Assembly: GCA_019187225.1 (NCBI GenBank)
Contig: JABAQQ010000001.1
Span: 141,395-205,394 of the forward strand
Origin: Saprospiraceae bacterium
Lineage (GTDB): Bacteria; Bacteroidota; Bacteroidia; Chitinophagales; Saprospiraceae
Direction: 5' to 3'
Length of the DNA: 64,000 nt
Positions within the stretch are counted from its first letter, which is position 1. The number at the start of each line of letters is the position of its first letter. The notes under the pieces are model-generated. The model saw only the letters and a list, made by a program, of their open reading frames with translations. It was not told where the DNA came from and made no database searches. This document shows positions 9,530-18,399 of this stretch, piece after piece. A program made the position numbers and the translations under genes.

Positions 9530-10159
9530 TTATGCCTTCTCCCCCACAAACAAAAAATACTGCCACAATCCCAGCCACGCCGGTCGAATTTCAAGGAACT
9601 CCGTCCTGAATTTCGATTGCAGAAAAGGCAACAAATGCCCGTCCATGCGCACGTGGTTTTTGCCCATCCACCAGCGAAAGGCACCGCCCGGCGTGTCGTG
9701 AAAATCCACGACAGCGATGCGCCCGCCCGGTTTCAAATCCTGCCATGCTTGTTCGATAGCCGCTTCCCAACCCGGATTGAACATCGTGAGCGCGTAAGAA
9801 AACAACACGAAATCGGGTTTTTGAGTCAGTTTCAAGGAGGTGATGCCGTAAGCCTGCTCAAACAACTGCACCCGCCGCGAATAGTGCGCCATCGCTTTGG
9901 AAGTTTGCGCGAACATGTCCGGGGACACTTCCACGCCGGCCAATTGGAGATGGGGATGGTGTTTGGCCAGCCAGCGCAGGTTGTGACCGGTGCCGCAGCC
10001 TACTTCGAGCAAGGTTTGCTGTAAGTTGCCGGCAATGGGCAGGTGTCGCAACAAATCTTCGCGGCCGAAGAGGAACGACCAGCGCGTGGCGTCGTACACC
10101 TTCGCGTGCCAGCGGTAGTAGTTGCGCATGGTTTCCTGTTGGGACGTGTTGTCGCCCAT
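9530..10159 (-). CDS. btaB: Class I SAM methyltransferase, probable BtaB (betaine lipid N-methylation)
   Basis: The 209-residue product has the SAM-binding motif I (LLEVGCGTG, 50-58) and an N-terminal segment RNYYRWHAKVYDATRW like that of BtaB enzymes. BtaB converts diacylglyceryl-homoserine to diacylglyceryl-N,N,N-trimethylhomoserine using three SAM. The assignment rests mainly on context: the gene lies 36 bases downstream of a BtaA homologue on the same strand. A generic methyltransferase function cannot be excluded from motifs alone. It is convergent with the beta-helix gene. Confidence 0.78.
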   Translation of the reverse strand: MGDNTSQQETMRNYYRWHAKVYDATRWSFLFGREDLLRHLPIAGNLQQTLLEVGCGTGHNLRWLAKHHPHLQLAGVEVSPDMFAQTSKAMAHYSRRVQLFEQAYGITSLKLTQKPDFVLFSYALTMFNPGWEAAIEQAWQDLKPGGRIAVVDFHDTPGGAFRWWMGKNHVRMDGHLLPFLQSKFRTEFLEIRPAWLGLWQYFLFVGEKA

Positions 10160-10195
10160 CCTAATTATGTTTTAATTTGTCTGAAAATCAGCAAT

Positions 10196-11356
10196 TTATA
10201 TAGTCCCTATCCAGGTGCCGGCATACGTTCCCACCCGGTCGTTGGCCTGCGACCAGGCGGCAGCTTCCTTGTCGAAGCGAACGCGTTCGTGCACAAAACC
10301 GGGCAGGAAATTCGGATCGAAAGAGGCGGTGCGGAACAGGACTTTGGCGCCGGGCGCGGCGTTGTCCAGGATCAGACGCCATTCTTCCTCCAGGGCCGGG
10401 CGGCGGCGGCGGGCGGCCAGCCAGTCCTGGTGGTCGAGCAGCACGAAATGCGTGTATTGACCGGGATTTTTATGTAAAAAGTCGGACAAGGTACCTGTAT
10501 AGGTTCCGATGCGGGAGCTGCGTTCGCGGAGGATGGCGAAGTGTTCGGGTTTCAGGTAATTGGGGCAGCAATCCGGCTCATATTGACCGAAAAAATAACA
10601 TTTCCAGAAATAGTTGTCCGCCATCGGCAGGTGCGTGAACACGTGTCGCAGGCACTGGCGGATATAGCCGAACAAGCCGTCGGGGAATATAGCGGCGGCC
10701 AGGTGTTGCTGGCTTTTCGGTACGCCGAGCATGCTTTGCACTAAGTGCTGCTGCACCAGCCATTGGACGAAGCGGTTGAGGAAGAGAGGCTCCAGTTGTT
10801 CGTACCATTTCACCTGTTCTTCTGCGTGCTGCGATTCGAGCAGGCGGCGGGTCAGCCGGGCAGCTTCGGGGCGGCTGAGCAGCCATTGGCGGATGATCCA
10901 GGCCACTGTGCCGCTGCTGCCATGCCAGTAAAAAGACCTGCGCAATCCTTTTGCGCTGAAATAGTGGAGGTTGCGTTCCCAAAAGGCGATGGAGTAAGGA
11001 TCCGGAAGTTGCCGGTGCAGCGTGTCATTGAATATTTCCCGCGCTTTTTTTACGGCGCCGTTGCCAAAAAAGCGGAACAGAGTGGGGTGATCGGTTCCCC
11101 GGAACAGAGCAAGTTTCAGGTGAAGCAGCGCATTCTGGCGCGGGTTGATGTCCACGCAATGAACCTGGGCCGGATTGTCGAGCAGGTAATCGAGCGCGTT
11201 GCAACCCGCGCTGGTGAGCATGACGACGCGGCTATTTTCATTCAGATTCAGCAACTTGCGGTCGCAGCGAGGGTCTTCCCAACAGGCGTTGTAAACCAAG
11301 CTGTTGCCGTGGATCTGGCGAAAAACTTTTTCATTTATGGTATGTGCGATGCCCAT
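10196..11356 (-). CDS. btaA: DUF3419 family protein, probable BtaA (SAM:diacylglycerol 3-amino-3-carboxypropyltransferase)
   Basis: BtaA transfers the aminocarboxypropyl group of SAM to diacylglycerol, the first step in phosphorus-free betaine lipid synthesis. The 386-residue product, normal for the family, carries the conserved VYNACWEDPRCD (21-32), TSAGCNALDYLL (48-59, SAM site) and CVDINPRQNALL (67-78). The C-terminal half has the family's YLKPEHFAILRE and HFVLLDHQDW segments. It is followed by the btaB-like gene. A possible -7 element (TACCTTCG on the minus strand) lies at 11404-11411, about 50 bases upstream of the ATG. Confidence 0.85.
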   Translation of the reverse strand: MGIAHTINEKVFRQIHGNSLVYNACWEDPRCDRKLLNLNENSRVVMLTSAGCNALDYLLDNPAQVHCVDINPRQNALLHLKLALFRGTDHPTLFRFFGNGAVKKAREIFNDTLHRQLPDPYSIAFWERNLHYFSAKGLRRSFYWHGSSGTVAWIIRQWLLSRPEAARLTRRLLESQHAEEQVKWYEQLEPLFLNRFVQWLVQQHLVQSMLGVPKSQQHLAAAIFPDGLFGYIRQCLRHVFTHLPMADNYFWKCYFFGQYEPDCCPNYLKPEHFAILRERSSRIGTYTGTLSDFLHKNPGQYTHFVLLDHQDWLAARRRRPALEEEWRLILDNAAPGAKVLFRTASFDPNFLPGFVHERVRFDKEAAAWSQANDRVGTYAGTWIGTI

Positions 11357-11464
11357 ACGCGTGAGGGGGAAGAAAAAGCGTGAAAAAATAGATTTTCAGG
11401 CTGCGAAGGTAGAACGTTCACTATTAAGCAGGCATTATGTTTGGGTGAGAAAATGGTTAAGGCT

Positions 11465-11914
11465 TCATACTCTTTTTTTCCGAAAAAACTCCCGCACCAG
11501 CGCCCCACACTCCTCCTCCAAAACTCCCATTTCAAGTCGCGTTTTGGGATGCAGCAGGCTTTTCCCTCCATACAGCATAAAACCGCGCTTGTCGTCGGTA
11601 GCGCCGTAAACGACGCGTCCGATTTGCGCCCAGGCCAGTGCCCCGGCGCACATGACGCAGGGCTCCAGCGTAACGAACAGGGTACAATCCGGCAAATATT
11701 TGCTGCCCAGGTGGCCCGATGCTGCCGTCAGGGCGAGGATTTCGGCGTGGGCGGTCACATCGGTCAGCAATTCCGTTTGGTTGTGCGCGCGGGCTATGAT
11801 GCGGTTGTCGCAGACGATAACGGCGCCTACGGGCACCTCGTCGGCTTCGAGTGCTTTCTGCGCTTCGGCAAGCGCTTGTTTCATATAGTACGTGTCTGAA
11901 AAAACGGAGAGCAT
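11465..11914 (-). CDS. tadA: tRNA-specific adenosine deaminase TadA
   Basis: Deaminates wobble adenosine-34 to inosine in tRNA-Arg(ACG). Using the ATG that gives MLSVFSDTYYMKQALAEA, the product has 149 residues. Zinc and catalytic residues are in place: HAE at 56-58 and PCVMC at 85-89. The C-terminus GVLEEECGALVREFFRKKR is typical of TadA rather than a cytidine deaminase. An upstream in-frame ATG at 11995 would add 27 unrelated residues. Confidence 0.93.
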   Translation of the reverse strand: MLSVFSDTYYMKQALAEAQKALEADEVPVGAVIVCDNRIIARAHNQTELLTDVTAHAEILALTAASGHLGSKYLPDCTLFVTLEPCVMCAGALAWAQIGRVVYGATDDKRGFMLYGGKSLLHPKTRLEMGVLEEECGALVREFFRKKRV

Positions 11915-12057
11915 GGCATGGCAAAGAACCGGATTCTCCGGTGGAGCTGCAAATTTTAGCCAAGCGGCAATTAACTTTTCCGGTTTTGGCATCAAAGTGG
12001 TACGTTCGCAGCGTAAAGTTTCTGTAAATTAACACGACGCTGGACTTTTTGACATCA

Positions 12058-12132
12058 GACATTGGATTATTGGAGCCATATATCCGGTTAACATCCGATT
12101 GTCCAACGTCTGACGTCCGATTCTCCAATGTC
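12058..12132. repeat. Imperfect inverted/short repeats before the first CotH gene
   Basis: GACATTGGA at 12058-12066 pairs with TCCAATGTC at 12124-12132, and in between short variants of 'TCCGATTGTCCAACGTCTGA' recur. The structure lies directly before the ATG of the CotH gene at 12149 and resembles the repeat-built gap at 18312-18397 in the same cluster. Confidence 0.5.
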
Positions 12133-12148
12133 CCAAACCATTTCGACA

Positions 12149-14416
12149 ATGAAAATCAAAACGTTACTATTTGCCTTATCCTGGATGGGAATGTCGGGCG
12201 CCGCTGCGCAGAGTTTCTACGACATCAATACCGTCCAGGAAATCAAAGTAAGTTTCTCTCAACCCAACTGGTCGTACCTGCTCGACTCCCTCAAAAACGT
12301 GTCCGATGGAGGTTACTTAGTTGTTCCACAGGTCGAGATCAACGGCCAGGTATTCGACAGCGTGGGTATTAAATACAAAGGCTACAGTTCCTACGATCCC
12401 GGCAATCTCAAAAATCCCATCCACATCGAACTCAACCACATCATCAAAGGACAGAATTACCTTGGCGTCAAAGACATCAAATTGTCCAACGTCTTTTACG
12501 ATCCCACTTTCGTTCGGGAAGTCTTGTCTTATGAAATTCTGCGCAAGTATATGGACGAGCCGCTTGCCAACTACGCCAAACTGTGGCTCGACGGCGAATA
12601 CTGGGGCGTATATGTCAACGTGGAGAGCGTCAGCAAACCTTTCCTGCGCAAACATTTTCATACCGACGGCGACAATCCCTTTTTCAAATGCAATCCGGTT
12701 GATGTGGCTGGCACGAATGGGCACGCCGATCTGAAACTCGACGAAGATCACATTACCGACAGCGCATTTTATTACGATCGTTATGAACTCAAATCGGACT
12801 ATGGCTGGGCTCAGTTTTTGGGTCTGATGGACACCCTGACCAATTATCCGAACAAAGTACACCGCGTGATTGATGTGGACCGCGCCCTTTGGATGATCGC
12901 GTTCAACAATGTATTTGTCAACCTTGACTCTTATACGGGCGTTTTTGCACAGAATTACTACCTATACCAGGACAAAAATGACCGCTGGCTGCCCGTGGTG
13001 TGGGATTTGAACATGAGCTTCGGCGGCTTCAATAACCTCGATGGCAGCCAGTTGATGACCATTCAGCAAATGAAACAACTCGACCCCCTGGCGCAGGCCA
13101 ACAACAGTTTTCGCCCGCTCATTCAAAGCCTGTTGCAAAATCCCACCTACAAACGGATGTACCTGGCGCATATGCGGACCATCCTGCAGGAAAATTTTGC
13201 CAGCACCATGTTGTACCGCCCGCGTGCACTCCAACTTCAGGCACTTATCTCCGCTGATGTGCTGGCCGACGACAAGAAGTTTTATTCCAATGCGCAATTT
13301 GTCAGCAATATTGACCAGGCCGTCAACCAAAACGACCTTGCCAGCCAGGTGCCAGGAATTACCGATCTGATGACCGGTCGCTATAACTTCCTGAGCAATA
13401 ATGCCAATTTTACGGCCACACCACCTTCCATTTCCAACGTGTCGGATTTGTGGGACGGCGAAGTGTATGTGACAGCCAACGTTTCGAACGCTACGACGGT
13501 TACGCTTTATTACCGCTACGATTCTTCCCGCATTTTCCAGAGTCTGCAAATGTGGGACGACGGTCAGCACCACGACGGTACGGCAGGCGACGGTAAATAC
13601 GGCCAATCGTTCCCTTACAACGGACTGGTGGGGCAGTATTACGTGTATGCAGAAAATGCGAATGCCGGGATGTTTTCTCCGCAACGCGCTGAACACGAGT
13701 TTTATACCGCAACTTTAAATCCCGCCAATCCCAATGTGGGCGACCTGGTGATCAATGAATTCCTGGCCAGCAATACGAACGCGGAGGTAGATGAAGTGGG
13801 TCAACACGAGGACTGGATCGAATTGTACAACAATTCTGATATACCCATCAACATGACCGGCCTGTACCTCACCGACGATGCGACCAAACCGGACAAATGG
13901 TTGTTCCCACTCGGAACGACCATCCCGGCCAAAGGTTTCCTCATCGTCTGGGCCGACGAAGATCAGTCGCAGGGCCCGCTTCACGCCAGTTTCAAACTGA
14001 GCAATGGGGGGGAATTTCTCATGCTTTCCAACGGCACCACCGGCGTGATTGACAGCCTGACCTTCGGCCCCCAACACGTGGACACTACTTACGGACGGTA
14101 TCCCAACGGAACGGGGCCGTTCGTCTTTATGCCGCGCACTTTCAATGCGGTCAATTCGCTGACCATCCCTGCTTTCGAGCCAACGGAGGATGCTTCGTTG
14201 AAAATTTTCCCCAATCCTGCATTTGACAATTTGAGCATAACATCCGACCAACCCCTGGGCCTGATCCGGTTGTCTGATGCGTTGGGACACCAGGTAATAC
14301 GAGTGGACAGGCAAGATGAGCGTACCGCCCGGCTTAGTTTGAAAAATTTGCCTTCCGGCATTTATTTTCTGAATATAGCGGATCGGGCGACGCAAGTGGT
14401 TAGTGTGATCAGGTAG
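12149..14416 (+). CDS. Secreted CotH-kinase family protein with lamin-tail domain and T9SS tail (copy 1)
   Basis: The 755-residue product has a signal peptide (MKIKTLLFALSWMGMSGAAAQ). Residues about 30-400 are a CotH-type atypical protein kinase domain: VGIKYKGYSSYD, GEYWGVYVNVESVSKPFLRKHF and the metal-site region VVWDLNMSFGGF (about 283-292). About 529-665 is a lamin-tail (LTD) domain (VINEFLASNT..HEDWIELYNNSD). The final 70 residues (LKIFPNPAFDN..GIYFLNIADRA) are a T9SS sorting tail. CotH proteins phosphorylate secreted proteins; the substrate here is unknown. It is the first gene of a five-gene + strand group. Start chosen at the ATG just before the signal peptide rather than 12128. Confidence 0.87.
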   Translation: MKIKTLLFALSWMGMSGAAAQSFYDINTVQEIKVSFSQPNWSYLLDSLKNVSDGGYLVVPQVEINGQVFDSVGIKYKGYSSYDPGNLKNPIHIELNHIIKGQNYLGVKDIKLSNVFYDPTFVREVLSYEILRKYMDEPLANYAKLWLDGEYWGVYVNVESVSKPFLRKHFHTDGDNPFFKCNPVDVAGTNGHADLKLDEDHITDSAFYYDRYELKSDYGWAQFLGLMDTLTNYPNKVHRVIDVDRALWMIAFNNVFVNLDSYTGVFAQNYYLYQDKNDRWLPVVWDLNMSFGGFNNLDGSQLMTIQQMKQLDPLAQANNSFRPLIQSLLQNPTYKRMYLAHMRTILQENFASTMLYRPRALQLQALISADVLADDKKFYSNAQFVSNIDQAVNQNDLASQVPGITDLMTGRYNFLSNNANFTATPPSISNVSDLWDGEVYVTANVSNATTVTLYYRYDSSRIFQSLQMWDDGQHHDGTAGDGKYGQSFPYNGLVGQYYVYAENANAGMFSPQRAEHEFYTATLNPANPNVGDLVINEFLASNTNAEVDEVGQHEDWIELYNNSDIPINMTGLYLTDDATKPDKWLFPLGTTIPAKGFLIVWADEDQSQGPLHASFKLSNGGEFLMLSNGTTGVIDSLTFGPQHVDTTYGRYPNGTGPFVFMPRTFNAVNSLTIPAFEPTEDASLKIFPNPAFDNLSITSDQPLGLIRLSDALGHQVIRVDRQDERTARLSLKNLPSGIYFLNIADRATQVVSVIR

Positions 14417-14445
14417 ATCGTTCCCCGTTCGATACTTCCGGGATC

Positions 14446-14508
14446 GTCTGAAAAGCCATCAAGCATCATCCAGAGACTTGTATGATGACGCTTGATGGCT
14501 TTTCAGAC
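14446..14508. terminator. Long hairpin between the two CotH genes
   Basis: A perfect 19-bp inverted repeat (GTCTGAAAAGCCATCAAGC and its complement), extended inward by ATCAT/ATGAT, lies 30 bases after the first CotH stop. No T-run follows on +, so it may be a processing site, an attenuator or a mobile palindrome rather than a simple terminator. Confidence 0.55.
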
Positions 14509-14579
14509 AGCCTACCTGGCAAAGTGAGCGCAAAGGGAGAATGGCTTCGGCACAATCAAATATTCACATATTCTTCACA

Positions 14580-17111
14580 ATGAAAAAATCTGTTTTTACC
14601 CTCCTCCTTACCGCTTCGGCTTTATCACTGTGCGCACAAGTTGTCGTCAACGAATATTCCTGTGCCAACCTGAGCCAATTCCCGGATCAATACGGCAAAT
14701 ACGAAGACTGGATCGAATTGTACAATACGGCCGATATGCCCGCTGACATCGGCGGCTACTATCTGAGCGACGACGAAGACGAACCTCAAAAATGGCAATT
14801 CCCTGCCGGCGCGACCATCCCTGCCAAAGGCTATCTGATCGTGTTCACCTCGGGGCGCAATGAAGCCTTGCCGGGTTCGCCGTTCCATACCAATTTCAAA
14901 CTGACGCAAACCAAAAACAACCCGGAACACATCGTTCTTTCCGAATCCAATGGTTTGGTTTTCAACGATCTGGAGATATTGACCACCAAACTGCACCAAT
15001 CCGTTGGGCGCCTGACCGACGGTTCGGCAGGATGGGGGATATTTACCCAGCCAAGTCCGGGCGCTGCCAACGACGGTTTGCCAGCCTATATCGGTTTTGC
15101 TGCCCGTCCGGTGGTGGACCAACCGGCGGGTTTTTACGAGGACTCGGTGACGGTAGCACTTTCCACTGCCGAACCGAATGCTGTGATCCGCTATACGACC
15201 GACGGAACGGAACCGGACGGGCTGTCGCCGGTTTACGGCGAACCGCTCACTTTGTCGCAGACTACTGTATTGAAAGCCGCCACTTTCAGCAACAATCCGT
15301 TGATCTTGCCCAGCTTCGTTCAATACAATACCTACTTTGTAAATGTATCGCACTCGCTGATCGTGGTCTCCATCGGCGCCGACGGCGTACAGGAACTTGC
15401 CAACGGCGACGCGTCGCTGCGTCCCCATGGCTCTATCGAATATTTCGCCACCGACGGCGACCGCAAAGCCCGGACCTACGGGGAACTGAACGAACACGGC
15501 CAGGATTCCTGGGCCAATGACCAACGCAGCATGGACTGGGTGAGCCGCGATGAAATGGGCTACAACAGCGCTATAGAAGAGAAGATTTTCAAATACTCCG
15601 ACCGCGACGAATACCAACGCCTCATTCTGCGCGCCGCCGGCGACGACAATTATCCCGCCGGCAACCACCCTCAGAATGAAGGTAGCGCTCATATCCGCGA
15701 TGCCTATATCCACGATCTTGCCGAAAGGGGCCATCTCCACGTGGACGTGCGCCGCAGCGAAAAATGTATCATTTACCTGAATGGAGCATATTGGGGTGTA
15801 TACGACCTGCGGGAGCGCCCCGACGACCACGACTACACGGAATTTTACTACAACCAGGACAAATACGACATTCAGTTCATTAAAACCTGGGGCAGTACCT
15901 GGGCGGAATACGGCGGCAACCAGGCCCTCGACGACTGGGAGAATTTGTATAACTTCATTACTTCCAATGACATGTCGAATCCGGCAAATTTTCATTACGT
16001 CGCCGATCAATACGATTATGAGAGCTTGGTAGACTATGTCATCGTCAACTCGTTCACGGTTTGTTCCGACTGGCTCAACTGGAATACCGGCTGGTGGCGG
16101 GGCTTCAATCCGGAAGGAGGTCATCAGAAATGGGGTTATATTCTGTGGGACAACGACGCCACCTTCGATCACTACATCAACTATACCGGCATTCCAGACC
16201 TTAGCCCCTACGCCGATCCCTGCAATCCCGAACAACTCTCGGGTTGGCAGGACCCTGAAGGCCACATCCAGGTGCTGAATAAATTGCGGGAAAACCCGGT
16301 ATTCGACCAATATTACATTACACGCCAGGCTGACTTGTGGAATACGGTGTTCGGTTGTGAGAACATGTTGAGTTATCTGGACAGCATCATCGCCAAAATC
16401 CAGCCCGAAATGGCGCAACACGCCGAACGCTGGTATGGCAATTACGACGAATGGCAGCAAAATGCCAGCGATCTCCGCGATTTCATCAGCATCCGCTGCG
16501 AAGCCCTCGCCGATGGCCTCAACGAATGTTATGACCTGAACGGCCCCCACGCTACCGTATTGATCGTAGACCCGCCCGGCGCAGGCGCTATCAAGGCCAA
16601 TACCCTGACATACGATCAATTCCCGGTCAGCGCCAACTTCTTCGGCGGGGTGGATTTGAAATTGTCAGCCATACCGGCGCCCAACTCCGACTTCGAGTTT
16701 GCAGAATGGACGGCAACCAATCATGTCTTTGACGATCCGGCTTCACCCGTCGTCAAACTCGACCTGACGACAGCCGATACCATTGTCGCTCATTTCAAGT
16801 CCACCGTCGCAACCGGAGAGCCTGCTCAACCGGGCGCCATGCCGCGCGTGGCTGCCTGGCCGACGGTCTTTGCCAATAACCTTTTACTCGATTATTACTT
16901 GCCGGAAAAATCTAAAGTGTCCGTAACCTTGCATTCGATTTTGGGCGATGTGAACGCAACCCTGACGCCATCTGCTGCGTATTGGGGCGAAGGCGCCCAC
17001 TCACTCAACCTCGATTTGGGAAAATACCAACTTGCGCCGGGAATGTACTGGTTGCATTTCACTGCAGGTGGATTTAAAAAAACGATCAAACTGGTAAAGG
17101 TGGATCAATAA
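14580..17111 (+). CDS. Secreted CotH-kinase/lamin-tail protein with chitobiase-type domain and T9SS tail (copy 2)
   Basis: The 843-residue product begins with a signal peptide (MKKSVFTLLLTASALSLCAQ). Domains in order: lamin-tail (about 20-160, VVVNEYSCAN..YEDWIELYNTAD), a CHB_HEX_C_1 chitobiase-like beta domain (about 180-245, VIRYTTDGTEPDG), CotH kinase (about 270-650, GAYWGVYDLRERPDDHDY near 401 and ILWDNDATFDHY near 520), an InlB B-repeat-like segment (LSAIPAPNSDFEFAEWTA) and a T9SS tail. It differs from copy 1 in domain order (lamin-tail first). It should act at the cell surface. The ATG at 14580 directly precedes the signal peptide. Confidence 0.87.
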   Translation: MKKSVFTLLLTASALSLCAQVVVNEYSCANLSQFPDQYGKYEDWIELYNTADMPADIGGYYLSDDEDEPQKWQFPAGATIPAKGYLIVFTSGRNEALPGSPFHTNFKLTQTKNNPEHIVLSESNGLVFNDLEILTTKLHQSVGRLTDGSAGWGIFTQPSPGAANDGLPAYIGFAARPVVDQPAGFYEDSVTVALSTAEPNAVIRYTTDGTEPDGLSPVYGEPLTLSQTTVLKAATFSNNPLILPSFVQYNTYFVNVSHSLIVVSIGADGVQELANGDASLRPHGSIEYFATDGDRKARTYGELNEHGQDSWANDQRSMDWVSRDEMGYNSAIEEKIFKYSDRDEYQRLILRAAGDDNYPAGNHPQNEGSAHIRDAYIHDLAERGHLHVDVRRSEKCIIYLNGAYWGVYDLRERPDDHDYTEFYYNQDKYDIQFIKTWGSTWAEYGGNQALDDWENLYNFITSNDMSNPANFHYVADQYDYESLVDYVIVNSFTVCSDWLNWNTGWWRGFNPEGGHQKWGYILWDNDATFDHYINYTGIPDLSPYADPCNPEQLSGWQDPEGHIQVLNKLRENPVFDQYYITRQADLWNTVFGCENMLSYLDSIIAKIQPEMAQHAERWYGNYDEWQQNASDLRDFISIRCEALADGLNECYDLNGPHATVLIVDPPGAGAIKANTLTYDQFPVSANFFGGVDLKLSAIPAPNSDFEFAEWTATNHVFDDPASPVVKLDLTTADTIVAHFKSTVATGEPAQPGAMPRVAAWPTVFANNLLLDYYLPEKSKVSVTLHSILGDVNATLTPSAAYWGEGAHSLNLDLGKYQLAPGMYWLHFTAGGFKKTIKLVKVDQ

Positions 17112-17236
17112 AAACATGATTCATGCGAATCGCTTGCGATCACCCATTTCACGAAACAATTGGCTTGAATTTTGACTCCCTTGACCAACTTTAACCGATT
17201 ACGGGTAATACCCTCATTTTCCTAACCTTAACTACT

Positions 17237-18304
17237 TTGAGAAACGACGTGAAACGGCTGCTCGGCGGGTTGTTAATCCTCGGCATTTTGCTGGCTTCGC
17301 TCTGGATTCCTATGGAGATTCCCTTCGCTGCAGAAAGTGTAGGGAGGGTCTATCCCGCACAGGAATGGCAGTTGCTGCAAGACCAGACCGGTCGCATAAC
17401 CTCTGTTGTTCGCGACTACCGACTTGGCGCCACCAGCCAGATCGATGCTTACCAGTTTGAACAGGGCGACATTTCCAGTATCCAGTTCGCGCTGCCACCC
17501 GGCCGCTTTGTTCACGCGGGCGACACCGTTGTGCGTATGTATTCCATCCGGCAGAAAGAAGAAATTCAGGACATTGAAGCGCAACTCGCCCTCTATGGTG
17601 CGCAATTGCGCGCCGACGTCACCGGCGACAAGCCACCGGTGGTGCAGGAAGCCGAAAACCGGCTGCATTTCGCCGAACAGGATCTGATCCAAAAAGAAAA
17701 AATATTTCAGATCAAAAAACCGCTTTGGGAACAACAACTCATCGCATACACGGAATATCAGGAAGCGGAGGGCGCTTATAATCTCGCTAAGGTACAGATA
17801 GGTATCGCTCAACAATACTTGGAAACCGTGCGGACGGGTTTGAAAACCGAGAGTGTTGGCGTCACCCAGGCCCAATTGAAAGGTTTACGCAACCGGCTTG
17901 AAATTCTGCGCCGCAAGGGCTTGTCCTTCGTGTTGCGCGCCCCGTTCAACGGCTGGGTTGTCCCCGTCATCGCCCCTCCGGAAGAGCAGTTGATCCTGCA
18001 ACAAGCCGGCGAATATGTGGTGCAAATCCCGGTGAAAGTGGAGCATTTGCCCTATCTCAACGATGAAACTGTCTTTCACGTGACCGATTTGCTGACCATG
18101 CGTACCTACCAGGCGCGTTTGTACCAAACAGGCACGAAAATAGAAGTATTGGACAACCGCCAGGTCTCGAACATCACAGCGATCGTCGAGCCCGACAGCC
18201 TGAATACCCGGCTCAGCACAGGAGTTGCCGCGCTCTGCCGGATAGATTTTGGAAAAGTCAGCCAACGCGAGTACTTGCGGCGGATTTTGAAATTTAATTG
18301 GTAA
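17237..18304 (+). CDS. HlyD-like periplasmic adaptor (membrane fusion protein)
   Basis: The 355-residue product has one N-terminal membrane helix (about 8-26), a first half-lipoyl segment (PPGRFVHAGDTVVRMYS), a long helical hairpin (about 110-230, rich in E, Q, K), a second lipoyl half (FVLRAPFNGWVVPVIAPPEEQL) and a beta-barrel. This is the layout of adaptors of type I secretion or RND/ABC exporters, but no ABC transporter, RND pump or TolC gene is adjacent. It sits between CotH copy 2 and the VTC gene. The start is TTG at 17237; the next ATG would delete the membrane helix. Confidence 0.75.
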   Translation: MRNDVKRLLGGLLILGILLASLWIPMEIPFAAESVGRVYPAQEWQLLQDQTGRITSVVRDYRLGATSQIDAYQFEQGDISSIQFALPPGRFVHAGDTVVRMYSIRQKEEIQDIEAQLALYGAQLRADVTGDKPPVVQEAENRLHFAEQDLIQKEKIFQIKKPLWEQQLIAYTEYQEAEGAYNLAKVQIGIAQQYLETVRTGLKTESVGVTQAQLKGLRNRLEILRRKGLSFVLRAPFNGWVVPVIAPPEEQLILQQAGEYVVQIPVKVEHLPYLNDETVFHVTDLLTMRTYQARLYQTGTKIEVLDNRQVSNITAIVEPDSLNTRLSTGVAALCRIDFGKVSQREYLRRILKFNW

Positions 18305-18311
18305 TCAACGG

Positions 18312-18397
18312 AAGTTGGACTCATTGACCCTGGACATTGGACGCCTGTTCCGTTTTCAAATGTCAATAGTCAATTAATCCAACGTCCAAAGTCCCTT
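18312..18397. repeat. Short interspersed repeats in the HlyD-VTC gap
   Basis: Variants of GGACATTGGACG / CGTCCAAAGTCC and GTCAATAGTCAATTAATCC fill the gap up to three bases before the VTC-gene ATG. The two halves are partly complementary and could pair. Confidence 0.45.
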
Positions 18398-18399
18398 TA

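Noticed and set aside
14625-16619. A 664-residue open frame on the minus strand opposite CotH copy 2
   Set aside because: It is antisense to a protein with signal peptide, conserved domains and T9SS tail. The translation has no recognisable motif and reflects codon bias of the real gene.
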